A stretch of DNA of 64,000 bases from Oceanospirillum sediminis (GCF_014164585.1 NZ_JACJFM010000005.1:160268-224267), one strand, 5' to 3'; positions 1 through 8,996 are shown, numbered from the stretch's first letter. Translations and numbers: made by a program. Notes: generated from the sequence alone by a model not told the origin.

Positions 1-870
1 TTCAACCGTTACCAGAAGTGTTTCCAGAGCATCAAGCGCTTCGTTTCCATTGACAGGATTGTCTATCGATAGGGTATAAGACTGACCTGCGTTGAGCTGC
101 AGCTCGAAGACATCCTTATCACCATTCAGATCGATGACGCCGGATACGGTTTGACCAATATTGATATCCGTAGCGCTGTTATCCAGAAAGTCAGAATGGT
201 CATCATTGTCAACAGCTTGATTGACCTGCAAGCCGTAGGTGTTCGTAATACCATCATGAGAAACTGAGCCTAAAGCCTCGATAAAATATCGGCCGCTTGC
301 CGTTGTTTCAAATGTATAGCTGGTGGTTTGGCCACCAATAGCCAGGACAGTATCAACCAGCTCGCCATACAGACCATCATCACGATTGATCGTTGCGGTA
401 AATGTTTCGTCATCGGCACCATTGAAATCAGTGTGATTGATGGTTGTCAGAGTGTATTTCTGACCCGCATCAAGCTGGATGCTGAAAACATCTTTATCCT
501 GTTGATACTCAAAACGCCCGTTATATGGTGTATTCAGCTGAATAACGGTTGCACCGCCATCTGCAACATCCCAGTGATCATCCTGTTGGAAATCACTCCA
601 GTACATCTGAGTATAGTCACCGGTTCGGTATGCCTCGCTCCAGACCGGTGTACTCTCACTGACCACCATGCCTTTAGTCAGAAAGAAATCGATAACATCA
701 TTTTCCGTAATATCACTATTCAGAATTTCGGCAATCATCTTAAAACTGATACCAAACTCAGCACAGGTCTTATATATCTCATGAGGTTTATCAATATTAC
801 CTGTAATAAACGCCCGAGCAGTATCCATAGACACATTGTACTGGGCTAATAATTCCTCTGCAGAAGCCAT
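1..870 (-). CDS. Secreted PPC-domain protein, N-terminal part only
   Basis: The frame is open from an ATG at 870 to the window edge, so 290 residues are visible and the C-terminus is missing. GGAGAG lies directly upstream of the ATG and supports this start. Residues 1-75 form a helical region with no recognisable signal peptide. Residues about 97-205 and 218-290 are two related beta-rich repeats containing D-K-D-V-F and L-(D/N)-A-G-Q-(K/S)-Y-T-L, the hallmarks of bacterial pre-peptidase C-terminal (PPC) domains. PPC domains are usual in secreted proteases and adhesin-like proteins. Lack of a signal peptide would fit type I export, but the C-terminus that would show this is outside the window. 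No catalytic domain is visible. Confidence 0.75.
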   Translation of the reverse strand, partial: MASAEELLAQYNVSMDTARAFITGNIDKPHEIYKTCAEFGISFKMIAEILNSDITENDVIDFFLTKGMVVSESTPVWSEAYRTGDYTQMYWSDFQQDDHWDVADGGATVIQLNTPYNGRFEYQQDKDVFSIQLDAGQKYTLTTINHTDFNGADDETFTATINRDDGLYGELVDTVLAIGGQTTSYTFETTASGRYFIEALGSVSHDGITNTYGLQVNQAVDNDDHSDFLDNSATDINIGQTVSGVIDLNGDKDVFELQLNAGQSYTLSIDNPVNGNEALDALETLLVTVE

Positions 871-1823
871 ACGTCTCTCCATGTTAAAATAATGTTTATT
901 GAATCTGGTTATAACAAAAATTCCTGAAATATGCTGGCTGGCCCAAATAATTTCTGCCACACAAGAATATATTCAGCGATATAAATTAAAAAAAATATTA
1001 CAAGCGGCAGTGCAGTTGCCGCGGGCAATAGAGAACAGAGTGATAGTCAGTCAATTAAATTAGTATGATTTGATATTTCATTGCTGAATAACATATGCCG
1101 ATATTTTTTCAGCCCAGCGCAAGCAGAATAACTCTGCTTTCAGCAGAAATCTTTGCCTTCAGGAGCTTAATATTTATACCATTTTCGTCTGTCTGAACAC
1201 TCAGGGTAACCCTCCTTGTATCGCCTTAACAATCTATTGCATATAAGATTTCCTTTATATTACCACCCTGTTGAGTAACAATTTCAGGTAGGTATTTTAT
1301 ACAGTAGTCTATTACTCAGGGGAAGGATAACAGAAATGCTAGTGATTTTTTATAATAAAATCATACATGGCGATTGATATTGCTATCATGTTTATAAGGT
1401 TAAGTAATATTTTAAACTCTTGTACTATTTGATGTTTTTTACATGTGATTTTTGGCATTAAAAAATAAGTGAATTTCTATTTTGCTGAGGCTCTGTACGC
1501 ATATCTGATGCTTCGGAGTATTTTAATTGATATATTAATTATACAGATAACACTTTAACGCGCTTAATAAAAACTATAAATATTGGAGGTTAATTATTTT
1601 TGCAAGCTTAAGCGTCAGCCTGTCTGTCAGAAATCTGCTGATCCAGCAGGTTTCAGTATAGTTGTTCTGCTTAGAGGGAGCATAGTCCGACAGGCTGAAT
1701 ACGGCCTCATGAATACGATCTTATCCTGTTGTTACGGTGGCTGTAGTCTTATAATCTACCGAAAAATAACGAAGCAATGGGCCTTTATACAGGCTGTTCA
1801 GAGTTAAAATGCAATGAAGTCAG
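871..1823. other. AT-rich gene-poor stretch
   Basis: About 950 bases separate the minus-strand PPC gene from the next plus-strand gene. Base composition is clearly more AT-rich than the flanking genes, with many short A/T runs. A 74-codon TTG-started frame at 1583-1807 has no family resemblance. I see no RNA gene, insertion sequence or clear terminator. It probably holds the divergent promoters of the two neighbours. Confidence 0.4.
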
Positions 1824-2240
1824 ATGAAAAAATACTTCTGGTTTGTATTCGTCGTTTTGCTGGGGGGAAATATTGTATCAAGCATGATAGCCCGTACCCT
1901 GGCTGAAGGAGATAGCGGCTGGTGGCCTGTGATGTTACTCATTTCAGCAATGGTATCCGGATTATATGCCCTTGTTTTTTCATGGCTGGCAAAAAGGCTT
2001 AATTTTGAACAATTTCCTGCTGGTTTTGTTCATATCGCAGTAGCAAGCCTCCTGGTTGTAATGACCGTGTTATATTATCAGTGGCCAGTTAACTGGCAGG
2101 AAATCAACTCCGGTGGTAAGTTGACGTTGCTCCAGATGATAATATATTCAGATATGGCATACTATTTGATTTATCCGGTTGGTTTGCTGGCGTCTGCAGG
2201 GATTGGGTATTATTCAATGCTAAAGCGGAATAGCCGCTGA
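1824..2240 (+). CDS. Small integral membrane protein, unknown function
   Basis: This 138-residue protein is almost entirely hydrophobic, with four likely membrane helices (about residues 3-25, 35-57, 65-83 and 104-130). The N-terminus MKKYFWF with following hydrophobic residues is typical of an inserted first helix. I do not recognise the family. The ribosome-binding site is weak. The gene stands alone on the plus strand after the AT-rich stretch. No catalytic motif is visible. Confidence 0.6.
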   Translation: MKKYFWFVFVVLLGGNIVSSMIARTLAEGDSGWWPVMLLISAMVSGLYALVFSWLAKRLNFEQFPAGFVHIAVASLLVVMTVLYYQWPVNWQEINSGGKLTLLQMIIYSDMAYYLIYPVGLLASAGIGYYSMLKRNSR

Positions 2241-2492
2241 CCATACTGAAAAAGTATGATCGACTTTTTCAGTTCTTTGACGACTAATTCTGATACAACA
2301 AATCAAGGATGCTTATCCGTGAATTGTGAGTTTACAAGGATTGTGCTGTGTCAAAAAGCGGTGCTCCAGCCAGGGACTTAACGGCTTAACACAATAATGA
2401 GGATGTCGCTGACTGGGCTACTGGTAATATCAGCCCGGATTCATATTAGCCTGCCAAAGCTCCACGGGAGCTGCCAAAGGAGTGTTCTAACA

Positions 2493-3161
2493 TTGATTTC
2501 ACGGTTGCCCAAATGGGTTGAGCTTGGGGCATTTATCCTCGCATTAATTGCGGGCTGTGTGAATGCAATTGGTCTTCTTGGTTTTGAACAGCAGGCCGTA
2601 TCTCACTTGTCTGGTACAGCGACATCAATGGGGACCGAGTTATTCAGCCTTTCGTATCAGAAAGCGCTATTTTTGACAGGTATTTTGCTGTCATTCCTGG
2701 CAGGATCGTCTATTGCTGGTTTTTTACTGCATGGCTCAACTCTGAAGCTGGGCCGGCATTATGATACTGCCTTGTCGATTGAGTCTGTCTTACTGGCTTT
2801 TTCTTCATTACTATTGTCGGCCGGGTCTGTCTATGGCCTTTTGCTGGCATCGGCTGCTTGTGGTCTTCAGAATGCGTTGGCGACCACATACAGCGGCGCT
2901 ATTGTTCGGACGACCCATGTCACAGGTCTTTTTACTGATCTGGGCATAATGCTGGGTGCTTTTTTCAGGGGGCAGGAGCTTGATTACCGAAAAGCAAAAT
3001 TATTCCTGTTTATCATTCTGGGTTTTATTCTTGGGGGGACAGCGGGCGCATTCCTCTATCAGGAACTTGATTTTAAGGCGTTGTACGTTCCGTCAGTGTT
3101 GTGCCTGATAATAGCAATCACATATCGTGTTTATGCCAGTAGGCACAGAGAGTCTGACTGA
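2493..3161 (+). CDS. DUF1275 (YoaK-type) membrane protein
   Basis: This is a roughly 222-residue polytopic membrane protein of the DUF1275/YoaK family. Family-like features are the opening LPKWVELGAF, the early GCVNAIG segment, SHLSGTATSMG, and later CGLQNALATTYSGAIVRTTHVTG. Six or so membrane helices are apparent. The frame is open further upstream to 2397, but family proteins begin near the LPKW segment. A TTG at 2493 is preceded by AAAGGAG at good spacing, so I place the start there. The family is widespread and its function is not established. No operon partner is evident. Confidence 0.8.
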   Translation: MISRLPKWVELGAFILALIAGCVNAIGLLGFEQQAVSHLSGTATSMGTELFSLSYQKALFLTGILLSFLAGSSIAGFLLHGSTLKLGRHYDTALSIESVLLAFSSLLLSAGSVYGLLLASAACGLQNALATTYSGAIVRTTHVTGLFTDLGIMLGAFFRGQELDYRKAKLFLFIILGFILGGTAGAFLYQELDFKALYVPSVLCLIIAITYRVYASRHRESD

Positions 3162-3245
3162 TGATACTGAGACAAGATATGATTCGAAAATACAGAAAGT
3201 CTGATTCCGATTCTTATCAGCCAGTCTTCCGGAGTTATCTGATTT

Positions 3246-4163
3246 TTATGGCGATGCTGTATTTTCTTTCTGAACAGTCATTGTATTAAGGCCTGACGGT
3301 CCAGGAGAGCGTTCAGCTTCTGCCGTTAGCGCCGATAGCTTCACCCTGCCGAGTTCTTCTTGCTTGTCCAGAAAATCAAAAAAGCCCTGGCTATCTATAA
3401 AATAATTTTTTCCATCATCCTGTTTGCCTGAATCTCTTTTTTCAAACAATGAATTCTTATGTGGATGATTTGCCAGATTGATGCTGACCCTGGGGCTCTC
3501 TGAGGCTAACGCCCGTATTCTTTTCATGCTTTTTATAAAATCGCGAGTCAGCTCAATGTCTTTATTTGATGGACTATGCCCTCCAACCATAAATGCACGA
3601 TGTGATATACCGGCGTCTTTAACCATGAAATCAATGGATAAAGAACCTGCCGTATGGCCGGGTGTCATGTAAAAATTAAACTCAGTATCTCCAACGACCA
3701 GTTTGTCACCATCTTCTGCGAAGAGACTGACTTCAGGTGCATGAAAAGATCCTTGTCCTGTGCTCTTTTCCGATTGCGCCTTAGCTAAAGCCAGTGCTTC
3801 CTTCGACATGACGACTTTACCGCCATACAGCCTTTGAATATATTCTGCATTACCAACATGATCTGAATGACCATGTGAAACCAGTATGTATTTAATGTTG
3901 TATGGGTTCAGACCTAACTTTTTTATATTATCCGGAATCCACCGACCAAAAGGGCTTTCCAGGGTTTCAAGCAGAACCAGTCCTGCCGAGGTTTTGATTA
4001 AATAGGATGAAGCCCACTTATCACCAATATAAAAAACATTATCAAGCATTCTGAATGGCTCGACATAGCCATTTTTCTCGCTTCTTTCTGGTATAAAATC
4101 TTTTGCGATAGCTTCTGTCATATTTAAACAACAGATTAAAAACAATGTAATAGCCGATTTCAT
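3246..4163 (-). CDS. Subclass B3-like metallo-beta-lactamase-fold hydrolase
   Basis: This 305-residue exported protein has a hydrophobic N-terminal signal segment (residues 1-20). The zinc-binding core is intact: HGHSDH at 97-102 supplies His97, His99, Asp101 and His102, TPGHTAG supplies His170, and ANHPH near 233-235 supplies the last ligand. The order and spacing follow subclass B3 metallo-beta-lactamases (HxHxDH, GHT, late HP). The length is close to that of B3 enzymes. The sequence cannot separate a true beta-lactamase from a lactonase or other MBL-fold esterase. The gene is monocistronic on the minus strand, with a terminator-like hairpin in its upstream region. Confidence 0.8.
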   Translation of the reverse strand: MKSAITLFLICCLNMTEAIAKDFIPERSEKNGYVEPFRMLDNVFYIGDKWASSYLIKTSAGLVLLETLESPFGRWIPDNIKKLGLNPYNIKYILVSHGHSDHVGNAEYIQRLYGGKVVMSKEALALAKAQSEKSTGQGSFHAPEVSLFAEDGDKLVVGDTEFNFYMTPGHTAGSLSIDFMVKDAGISHRAFMVGGHSPSNKDIELTRDFIKSMKRIRALASESPRVSINLANHPHKNSLFEKRDSGKQDDGKNYFIDSQGFFDFLDKQEELGRVKLSALTAEAERSPGPSGLNTMTVQKENTASP

Positions 4164-4239
4164 AAATTCACTGATTTAATACTTAAATTGAGATGTATCT
4201 GATTCATACCCTGTACTTCTGCACCAGAATACGCAAACA

Positions 4240-4283
4240 AAAACACCAGATAGCGATTGCATTAAATCGATATCTGGTGTTTT
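4240..4283 (-). terminator. Long hairpin with U-tract upstream of the MBL gene
   Basis: AAAACACCAGATA (4240-4252) is perfectly complementary to TATCTGGTGTTTT (4271-4283), and an inner CGATT/AATCG pair extends the stem. On the minus strand the stem is followed by TTTTTGTTT, so it resembles an intrinsic terminator read towards the MBL gene. On the plus strand it ends in TTTTATTA, so it may work in both directions. Its position about 75 bases upstream of the MBL start makes attenuation possible. Confidence 0.6.
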
Positions 4284-4413
4284 ATTACCTGCTAATCTAT
4301 TCAACAGAAGGAGTCTGCCTATCGCAAGCATTTAAATCTCACAAGCGCTACCCCTGAGTGCTACCAACACATCAGAGGCAGCTAACCATCATCGATAAGT
4401 AGAGTATCAATAA

Positions 4414-4818
4414 ATGGCTAATTTGCATTTTACGCCAGAGCTTCGCTCGGCTAAAGAAAAATTTCTTCTTTATTTTCATGATCTTACGGCCTGTAATCGC
4501 GTTTACGGTGCCAGGATTTTTTACGCCCTCAATTCTTTCCGGCTCTCGGGCCAGAACCTTCACTTTCCGTCGTTTTTGCATTATTCGGGGGTTTTATCCC
4601 GAGGTGTTTTGACGTCCGGATTGTTATCTCGTGCTTCTGAACGGGTTCTTGTTTTATCGGATTTACGGCGTTATTCGCCTGCTTCGAATCTGTGGCGCGG
4701 GTGTTATGCCCGGCTGAAGTCTGGATCGGCGGTATTCGCGGTTAATCCATTTAAAACACTGATCTCTTTCAGCAAACAGGGTAACCATCTTGATAACTAC
4801 CGGAGGTTTGCGTTATGA
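4414..4818 (+). CDS. Hypothetical protein, doubtful
   Basis: An open frame of 134 codons, rich in Ser, Leu, Arg and Phe, that overlaps the next gene by four bases (ATGA). I recognise no domain, signal peptide or membrane segment. Base use differs from the surrounding genes, and an opposite-strand frame is also open over its first part. It is kept because of the stop-start overlap with 4815-5090, which suggests translational coupling. It could instead be a leader or non-coding segment. Confidence 0.35.
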   Translation: MANLHFTPELRSAKEKFLLYFHDLTACNRVYGARIFYALNSFRLSGQNLHFPSFLHYSGVLSRGVLTSGLLSRASERVLVLSDLRRYSPASNLWRGCYARLKSGSAVFAVNPFKTLISFSKQGNHLDNYRRFAL

Positions 4819-5090
4819 ACCCGAGCCACAATGTCTCCGGCATTAAAGACGGAGAGAAAAAAGAAGGCGTCGATCCACTGGATATGCACCAGCTCAGTCA
4901 GGCCTTTGAGTGTTTCAGGCATCGCAGCGCGTTTGTGATGACGGCGCTGGAGCATATGGCCTTTAAAAATGAGCGCTCTTTGCATCAGAAAGATGTGGCT
5001 TATGGCGCAGGCTATTTTATCTCTGATCTGATGGATGAGCTGCAGCTGATCCAGAAAATGGTGGATAAAGATCTGAAAACTGGCGATTAA
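4815..5090 (+). CDS. Small hypothetical protein
   Basis: A 91-residue soluble protein that starts at an ATG preceded by CGGAGG at good spacing, a strong reason to believe it is translated. It is charged and probably helical, with no membrane segment and a C-terminal half reading LMDELQLIQKMVDKDL. I do not recognise the family. It lies in a cluster of small unrecognised genes (4414-6241) that ends in a transposase-family remnant, so an accessory or mobile origin is plausible. Confidence 0.55.
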   Translation: MNPSHNVSGIKDGEKKEGVDPLDMHQLSQAFECFRHRSAFVMTALEHMAFKNERSLHQKDVAYGAGYFISDLMDELQLIQKMVDKDLKTGD

Positions 5091-5328
5091 AACTCAACCC
5101 TGTTTCTGAATGGCAGGGTATTGAGTGATTTAAATGCTTTGCCGGTAAGGACGTCACCGGTGCCGTATTCTGTGGAGGGAATACGGCACTTCCGGTATGG
5201 CGCGCGGCTATCGGAATGATATGACAACCACCCATCCGACAGAACGGGTCGATTCGATTCGGCCACCTGTATCAGGCTGATCGTGTCCTGTGGCTCTGAG
5301 GTGCGGTGGACTGGTAACGAGGGATGAT
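5091..5328. repeat. Intergenic hairpin pair
   Basis: Between two small genes, ACTCAA-CCCTG near 5094 pairs with CAGGG-TA-TTGAGT ending near 5134. GTGCCGTATTC (5160-5170) is a perfect complement of GAATACGGCAC (5179-5189) with an eight-base loop. Neither stem is followed by a clear U-tract, so these are not typical intrinsic terminators. The second stem could present the GGAGGG loop at 5174-5179. Confidence 0.4.
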
Positions 5329-5640
5329 ATGATGTTACCCAGAGGCTGGTATAAAACCAGCGAAATTAGCGTCTGGTTACTGAGCGATAAATTAGACCAG
5401 GCCATAGGAAGAAATCACGTCTTATACGGTCAATCGCTTCGGATTATTGCCCACGAGGATCTGGTCAACAGTGGCCGGTTGCTGTGCTGGCACCCGAACG
5501 AAGAGAACCTGTACACACTGCTGCAGCTCAGCTGGGCGCAGAACTCATCTGAACTGTGTCATTTACCACCCATCGTAGAAATGCAGGGCAGTTTTCAGGA
5601 TTTTCTGGATTACACCGAAACCGCACAACAGAAGGACTGA
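5329..5640 (+). CDS. Small hypothetical protein
   Basis: About 103 residues from an ATG at 5329 that follows ACGAGGG, with a second ATG immediately after. A GTG at 5290 in the same frame is an alternative but has no obvious ribosome-binding site. The protein is soluble, with several Trp residues and an acidic C-terminal part. I do not recognise a domain. It sits between the 91-residue gene and the DUF4351/Rpn remnant, all on the plus strand. Confidence 0.5.
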   Translation: MMLPRGWYKTSEISVWLLSDKLDQAIGRNHVLYGQSLRIIAHEDLVNSGRLLCWHPNEENLYTLLQLSWAQNSSELCHLPPIVEMQGSFQDFLDYTETAQQKD

Positions 5641-5737
5641 ACCGGACTATCAGGCTGTCGGGTGTTGTGCTGTTGTTATTCTGAAGCACTATCTGAGCAA
5701 GCCCGTACAGCCTGTTAACTGGTATCAGCAGGAGCTG

Positions 5738-6241
5738 ATGATTGTGAGTAAGACTGATCTATCCAATACCGGGTCTGATCGGGTTAAAAAGCCTGGTAAA
5801 CGACTTTATGTACTCAGCCCGGACGAAGAAATCCAGCGGTTATTATTTATGGCGCTGTGCGGTGAAGCCGGTTTACTAAAAGATGCCGAAGAGCGCGGCT
5901 TTGAGTTTGGTATTGAAATTGGCATGCAGCGTGGTATCTCAATTGGAGAAAAACGAGGTATAGCCGTAGGTGAGCGACAAGGACAAGTTAAGGTGCTGAC
6001 TCGCCAGCTCTGTCGTCGTTTTAGAATAGCTCCAACGGAAATAATCGCGAGAGTGCATTCTGGCTCTGCTGAACAGCTGGAACAGTGGGCAGATAATTTT
6101 CATTCAGAGCTGAGGATAAAACAGAGAATGTTTACGGAGGCGGCGTTTCAGTATAAAAATGCAAAACTCATCGGGATCAGTGTATCGAATAATATCGATA
6201 CACTGATCCTGCAGCCGGGAAAAGATGATCGCTACGAATAA
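5738..6241 (+). pseudogene. Rpn/PD-(D/E)XK transposase-family C-terminal remnant (DUF4351)
   Basis: The 167-residue frame has the EEIQRL..A.....L.DAEERG segment, a Gly-rich linker of repeated (G/E)-(I/M)-G-E/Q units (about residues 52-78), and a DUF4351-like helical end (VKVLTRQLCRRF ... LEQWADNF). These are the C-terminal parts of Rpn-family recombination-promoting nucleases. The N-terminal PD-(D/E)XK catalytic domain is absent, so it cannot be a full enzyme. The last 45 residues do not match the family and are partly encoded by a perfect inverted repeat at 6174-6209, which suggests that the original 3' end was replaced. Confidence 0.65.
6174..6209. repeat. Perfect 15-bp inverted repeat inside the Rpn remnant
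   Basis: GGATCAGTGTATCGA (6174-6188) is perfectly complementary to the sequence at 6195-6209, with a six-base loop. It lies within the last codons of the remnant frame. No U-tract follows on the plus strand. It may be part of a small palindromic element or a recombination site rather than a terminator. Confidence 0.55.
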
Positions 6242-6284
6242 AACGGTTACACAGAGTTATGGATAGTCTCCCTCTTTTAACTCA

Positions 6285-8048
6285 TTAAAAAGCAAAGAAG
6301 TCAAAATCGAAATCCAGATCATCTAATCCGATCAGTTCAATTTCTTCCAGACCTTCAGCTTTCAGGAAATCATCCCGTTCTTCAAAAGAACCATCCACGG
6401 AGAAGTCACCTGTAGCAGCAGATACGATATCCCAGATAAACCCTGAATCAGTCGTGTCATTATCAAAGAAAAGATCATCGAAGAACAGTTCATTCCCCCC
6501 TTCCTCACTCAGAGTACCCGAGAATATATCTTCCCAAAACAGATCATCATCTTCTTCATCCAATGATTTACCTGCTGCAAAACCGTAGATAGCAGGTGCT
6601 TTGGCGACCAGCTGCTGATAGATATTATCAACAGTTTTCTGTTCCTCTGGTGTCAGATCATCATAATGTTTGATGCCATAAATATCATCAACCTGACTCA
6701 GTAAACCATCCAGTTGAGCCATATCAGCTTCAGGCCAGTTTCCATCAGCGTCAGGCTCAAAGAGTGCATCAATCTGGGCATACAGCTCATCCACCTGAGC
6801 CAGCTCGTCTTCGGTCAGTTCCTGCTTTGGCAATCCGAAAATGTCATCAAGCTGCCCATAAAGAGCAATCAGCTCAGAATCGTCTTCCCAGGGTTCAATA
6901 ACGAGATCATCAACATAATCAATATTATCCAGCTCAGCATAGATAGCCTCGACCTCAGCCTGCTCTACTTCCGTCAGATCTTCGTAATGACGGATACCCC
7001 ATAAGTTATCCAGCTGTTTAAACAGATCATCAACCTGTTGCTCCTGCTCCTGAGTCAAATCTGGCCATTGCCCATTTTCATCCGGTGCCCACAAAGCCTC
7101 AATCTGACTGTTAATCTGCACAGACTGAACCTGTTCATCATCGGTCAACTCTGTTTTTTCAGAGCCATTAAAGATTTCATCCAACCGATCATAGAGCTTC
7201 TGGTGATCATCACTGATAAATCCGGGTTCAACAGGTAACTGAGTGTCCGGGCCCAGGATCATACCGTCATCAAGATTAGCATCACTGTACTGCAGTTCTT
7301 CTAATCGGGCATAAATTTTGTCAACATTTGCCTGCTGTTCCGGTGTCAGATCATCATATTCCGTGATGCCATAAATATCGTTAATCTGGTCATACAGGGC
7401 GTTGAGAGTTGTTTGCTGTTCTTCTGTCAACTCCGGCCATTCGCCATTATCATCAGGTATAAGAACAGACTCAATCTGACGGTTCAGGTCATCAACCTTC
7501 TGCTGCTCTTCATCAGTCAGATTCCTGTCAGGAATACCAAAAATAGCATCAAGCTGTTCATAAAGCTCAGCTTCTTCTTTCATGATGCCAGTCTCTTCAG
7601 GTTCCTCCGTCAGAGTATCCAGCGTCACATATAAGAGTTGCACCGTTTTCTGCTCGTCACTGGTCAGATCATTCCAGTCTTTTACTCCATACAGCTTATC
7701 AAGCTGCTGATTCAGGCGATCCAGTGTTTTCTCTTGCTCTCCGGATAGCTCCCCATCTGTTTCATTAAACAGATACTCGATCTGAAGATTAATATCATCA
7801 GCCAATTTTTGTTCGACTGATGTCAGCTTTTTCGGGATACCAAAAATGGCATCAAGTTGCTGTTGAATAGCTTTAATCTCGGGATCTTCTGGCACAGGTT
7901 CAACAGGACATACGGCAATCACATCCCCGGACTCAGAAGGTTGAAAGTCAGTACCAGAAGGCAGGGAGCCGGCAGGAAATAAAGTATCTGACAGAAGATC
8001 AACGGAAACAGGATCTGCCAGTACAGTCTCATTTGTAGCTATATTCAT
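6285..8048 (-). CDS. Highly acidic repeat protein, unknown function
   Basis: About 587 residues, counting from an ATG at 8048 preceded by AAGGA; an ATG at 8063 is in frame but less well placed. From about residue 60 to 525 there are four tandem units of roughly 110 residues. Each has two sub-repeats: (Q)LD-x-IFG-(I/L)-P ... LT-x-(D/E)-E, then WP-x-LT and LD-x-(I/L)-YGI-x-x-Y-(D/E)-DLT-x-E-Q. The units are Asp/Glu-rich with Gln-rich helical stretches. There is no signal peptide or membrane segment. The C-terminus is rich in Asp and Phe and ends DFFAF, an acidic-hydrophobic end like some type I secretion substrates. It lies downstream of the response regulator and Slam-like genes and may be their target or cargo. 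Confidence 0.7.
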   Translation of the reverse strand: MNIATNETVLADPVSVDLLSDTLFPAGSLPSGTDFQPSESGDVIAVCPVEPVPEDPEIKAIQQQLDAIFGIPKKLTSVEQKLADDINLQIEYLFNETDGELSGEQEKTLDRLNQQLDKLYGVKDWNDLTSDEQKTVQLLYVTLDTLTEEPEETGIMKEEAELYEQLDAIFGIPDRNLTDEEQQKVDDLNRQIESVLIPDDNGEWPELTEEQQTTLNALYDQINDIYGITEYDDLTPEQQANVDKIYARLEELQYSDANLDDGMILGPDTQLPVEPGFISDDHQKLYDRLDEIFNGSEKTELTDDEQVQSVQINSQIEALWAPDENGQWPDLTQEQEQQVDDLFKQLDNLWGIRHYEDLTEVEQAEVEAIYAELDNIDYVDDLVIEPWEDDSELIALYGQLDDIFGLPKQELTEDELAQVDELYAQIDALFEPDADGNWPEADMAQLDGLLSQVDDIYGIKHYDDLTPEEQKTVDNIYQQLVAKAPAIYGFAAGKSLDEEDDDLFWEDIFSGTLSEEGGNELFFDDLFFDNDTTDSGFIWDIVSAATGDFSVDGSFEERDDFLKAEGLEEIELIGLDDLDFDFDFFAF

Positions 8049-8145
8049 AACTGTATCCTTCATTCAGTAAATGCCGACCGACGTTACTCTATCGGACCTG
8101 CTTCTGATTCTGGGCCAGGATTTGGTCCGGGTCAGCGCTGACTGA

Positions 8146-8185
8146 GTTCCGGCCATGTAACAGCATGTACTGTTACAGCCGGAAC
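8146..8185. promoter_or_regulatory. Two-tier hairpin upstream of the acidic repeat gene
   Basis: GTTCCGGC (8146-8153) pairs with GCCGGAAC (8178-8185), and inside it GTAACAG (8157-8163) pairs with CTGTTAC (8170-8176). No U-tract follows on either strand. It lies in the 246-base gap between the response-regulator gene and the acidic repeat gene, so it would form in the 5' leader of the latter. It may be an RNA control element or an operator. Confidence 0.45.
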
Positions 8186-8294
8186 TTGTACAAAAATCTA
8201 TTTATCCGATTACAGGCAGCACCTGAAACAAGAAGAGATCTGAGCGCAGTCCCGGCAACTTGCTGAAAAAGCGTGCTTCTTCAGAGAATGCCGA

Positions 8295-8996
8295 CTACGG
8301 AGCCAGCAGATATCCTCTGTTCCGGACAGTTTTGATTCGAACCGGATGATTGGGGTCATCACCAATCTTTTGTCGTAAACGGGATATGGTAATATCTACA
8401 AACCGACTGAGACCATCATACTCCAGCCCCCGAACCTCACGAAAAATAAACTCACGGGATAACACTTCACCAGCCCGACTGGCCAGCAGATAAATCATGT
8501 CATATTCCAGAGTACTCAGTTCAACCGCTTCGCCATTACGACTGACAATCCTGGCACTGTCATCAATCACCAGATCCTGCACCTCTATTCGGGAATGCGA
8601 AGAGGTATTACCCGCAGCGTCACCACTTCTCTGACTGCGTCGGGTCACAGCATTTACTCTGGCAACCAGTAAGCGAGGTTCAACGGGTTTACAGATGTAG
8701 TCATCAGCACCAATTTCCAGGCCGATAATCTGGTCAATCTGGTCAGTGCGAGCCGTCAGCATAATGATAGGATTATCAAAATCCTGGCGCAGTTCACGAC
8801 ATATATCCGTTCCATTCTTGCCAGGCAACATCACATCCAGAATCACCAGATCAGGCTGCTCCTTCAGAATCTGTTCTACCGCATGAGTGCCTTCGTCAAT
8901 ATGTATGACCTGATGATCAAATCCCTGAAGGTATTCAGTAGTCAACTCTGCCAGTTCTATATCATCTTCAACCAGTACAATCTTTAACCCGTTCAT
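8295..8996 (-). CDS. OmpR-family response regulator (RstA-like)
   Basis: This 233-residue protein has a receiver domain (residues 1-115) with acidic pocket ED at 10-11, phosphoacceptor Asp54 in VILDVMLPG and the conserved CKP lysine. The C-terminal winged-helix domain (about 138-233) has the usual YDMIYLLASRAGEV-SRE and IRTVRNRGY-type ending. It would bind DNA after phosphorylation by a partner kinase. Its start overlaps the stop of the Slam-like gene by four bases, and the only kinase nearby is at 11385-13010, so the pair is split by two other genes. The overall sequence resembles RstA. Confidence 0.92.
   Translation of the reverse strand: MNGLKIVLVEDDIELAELTTEYLQGFDHQVIHIDEGTHAVEQILKEQPDLVILDVMLPGKNGTDICRELRQDFDNPIIMLTARTDQIDQIIGLEIGADDYICKPVEPRLLVARVNAVTRRSQRSGDAAGNTSSHSRIEVQDLVIDDSARIVSRNGEAVELSTLEYDMIYLLASRAGEVLSREFIFREVRGLEYDGLSRFVDITISRLRQKIGDDPNHPVRIKTVRNRGYLLAP

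Noticed and set aside
1583..1807. A 74-codon TTG-started frame in the AT-rich stretch
   Set aside because: No family resemblance; short length and AT-rich context make chance likely.
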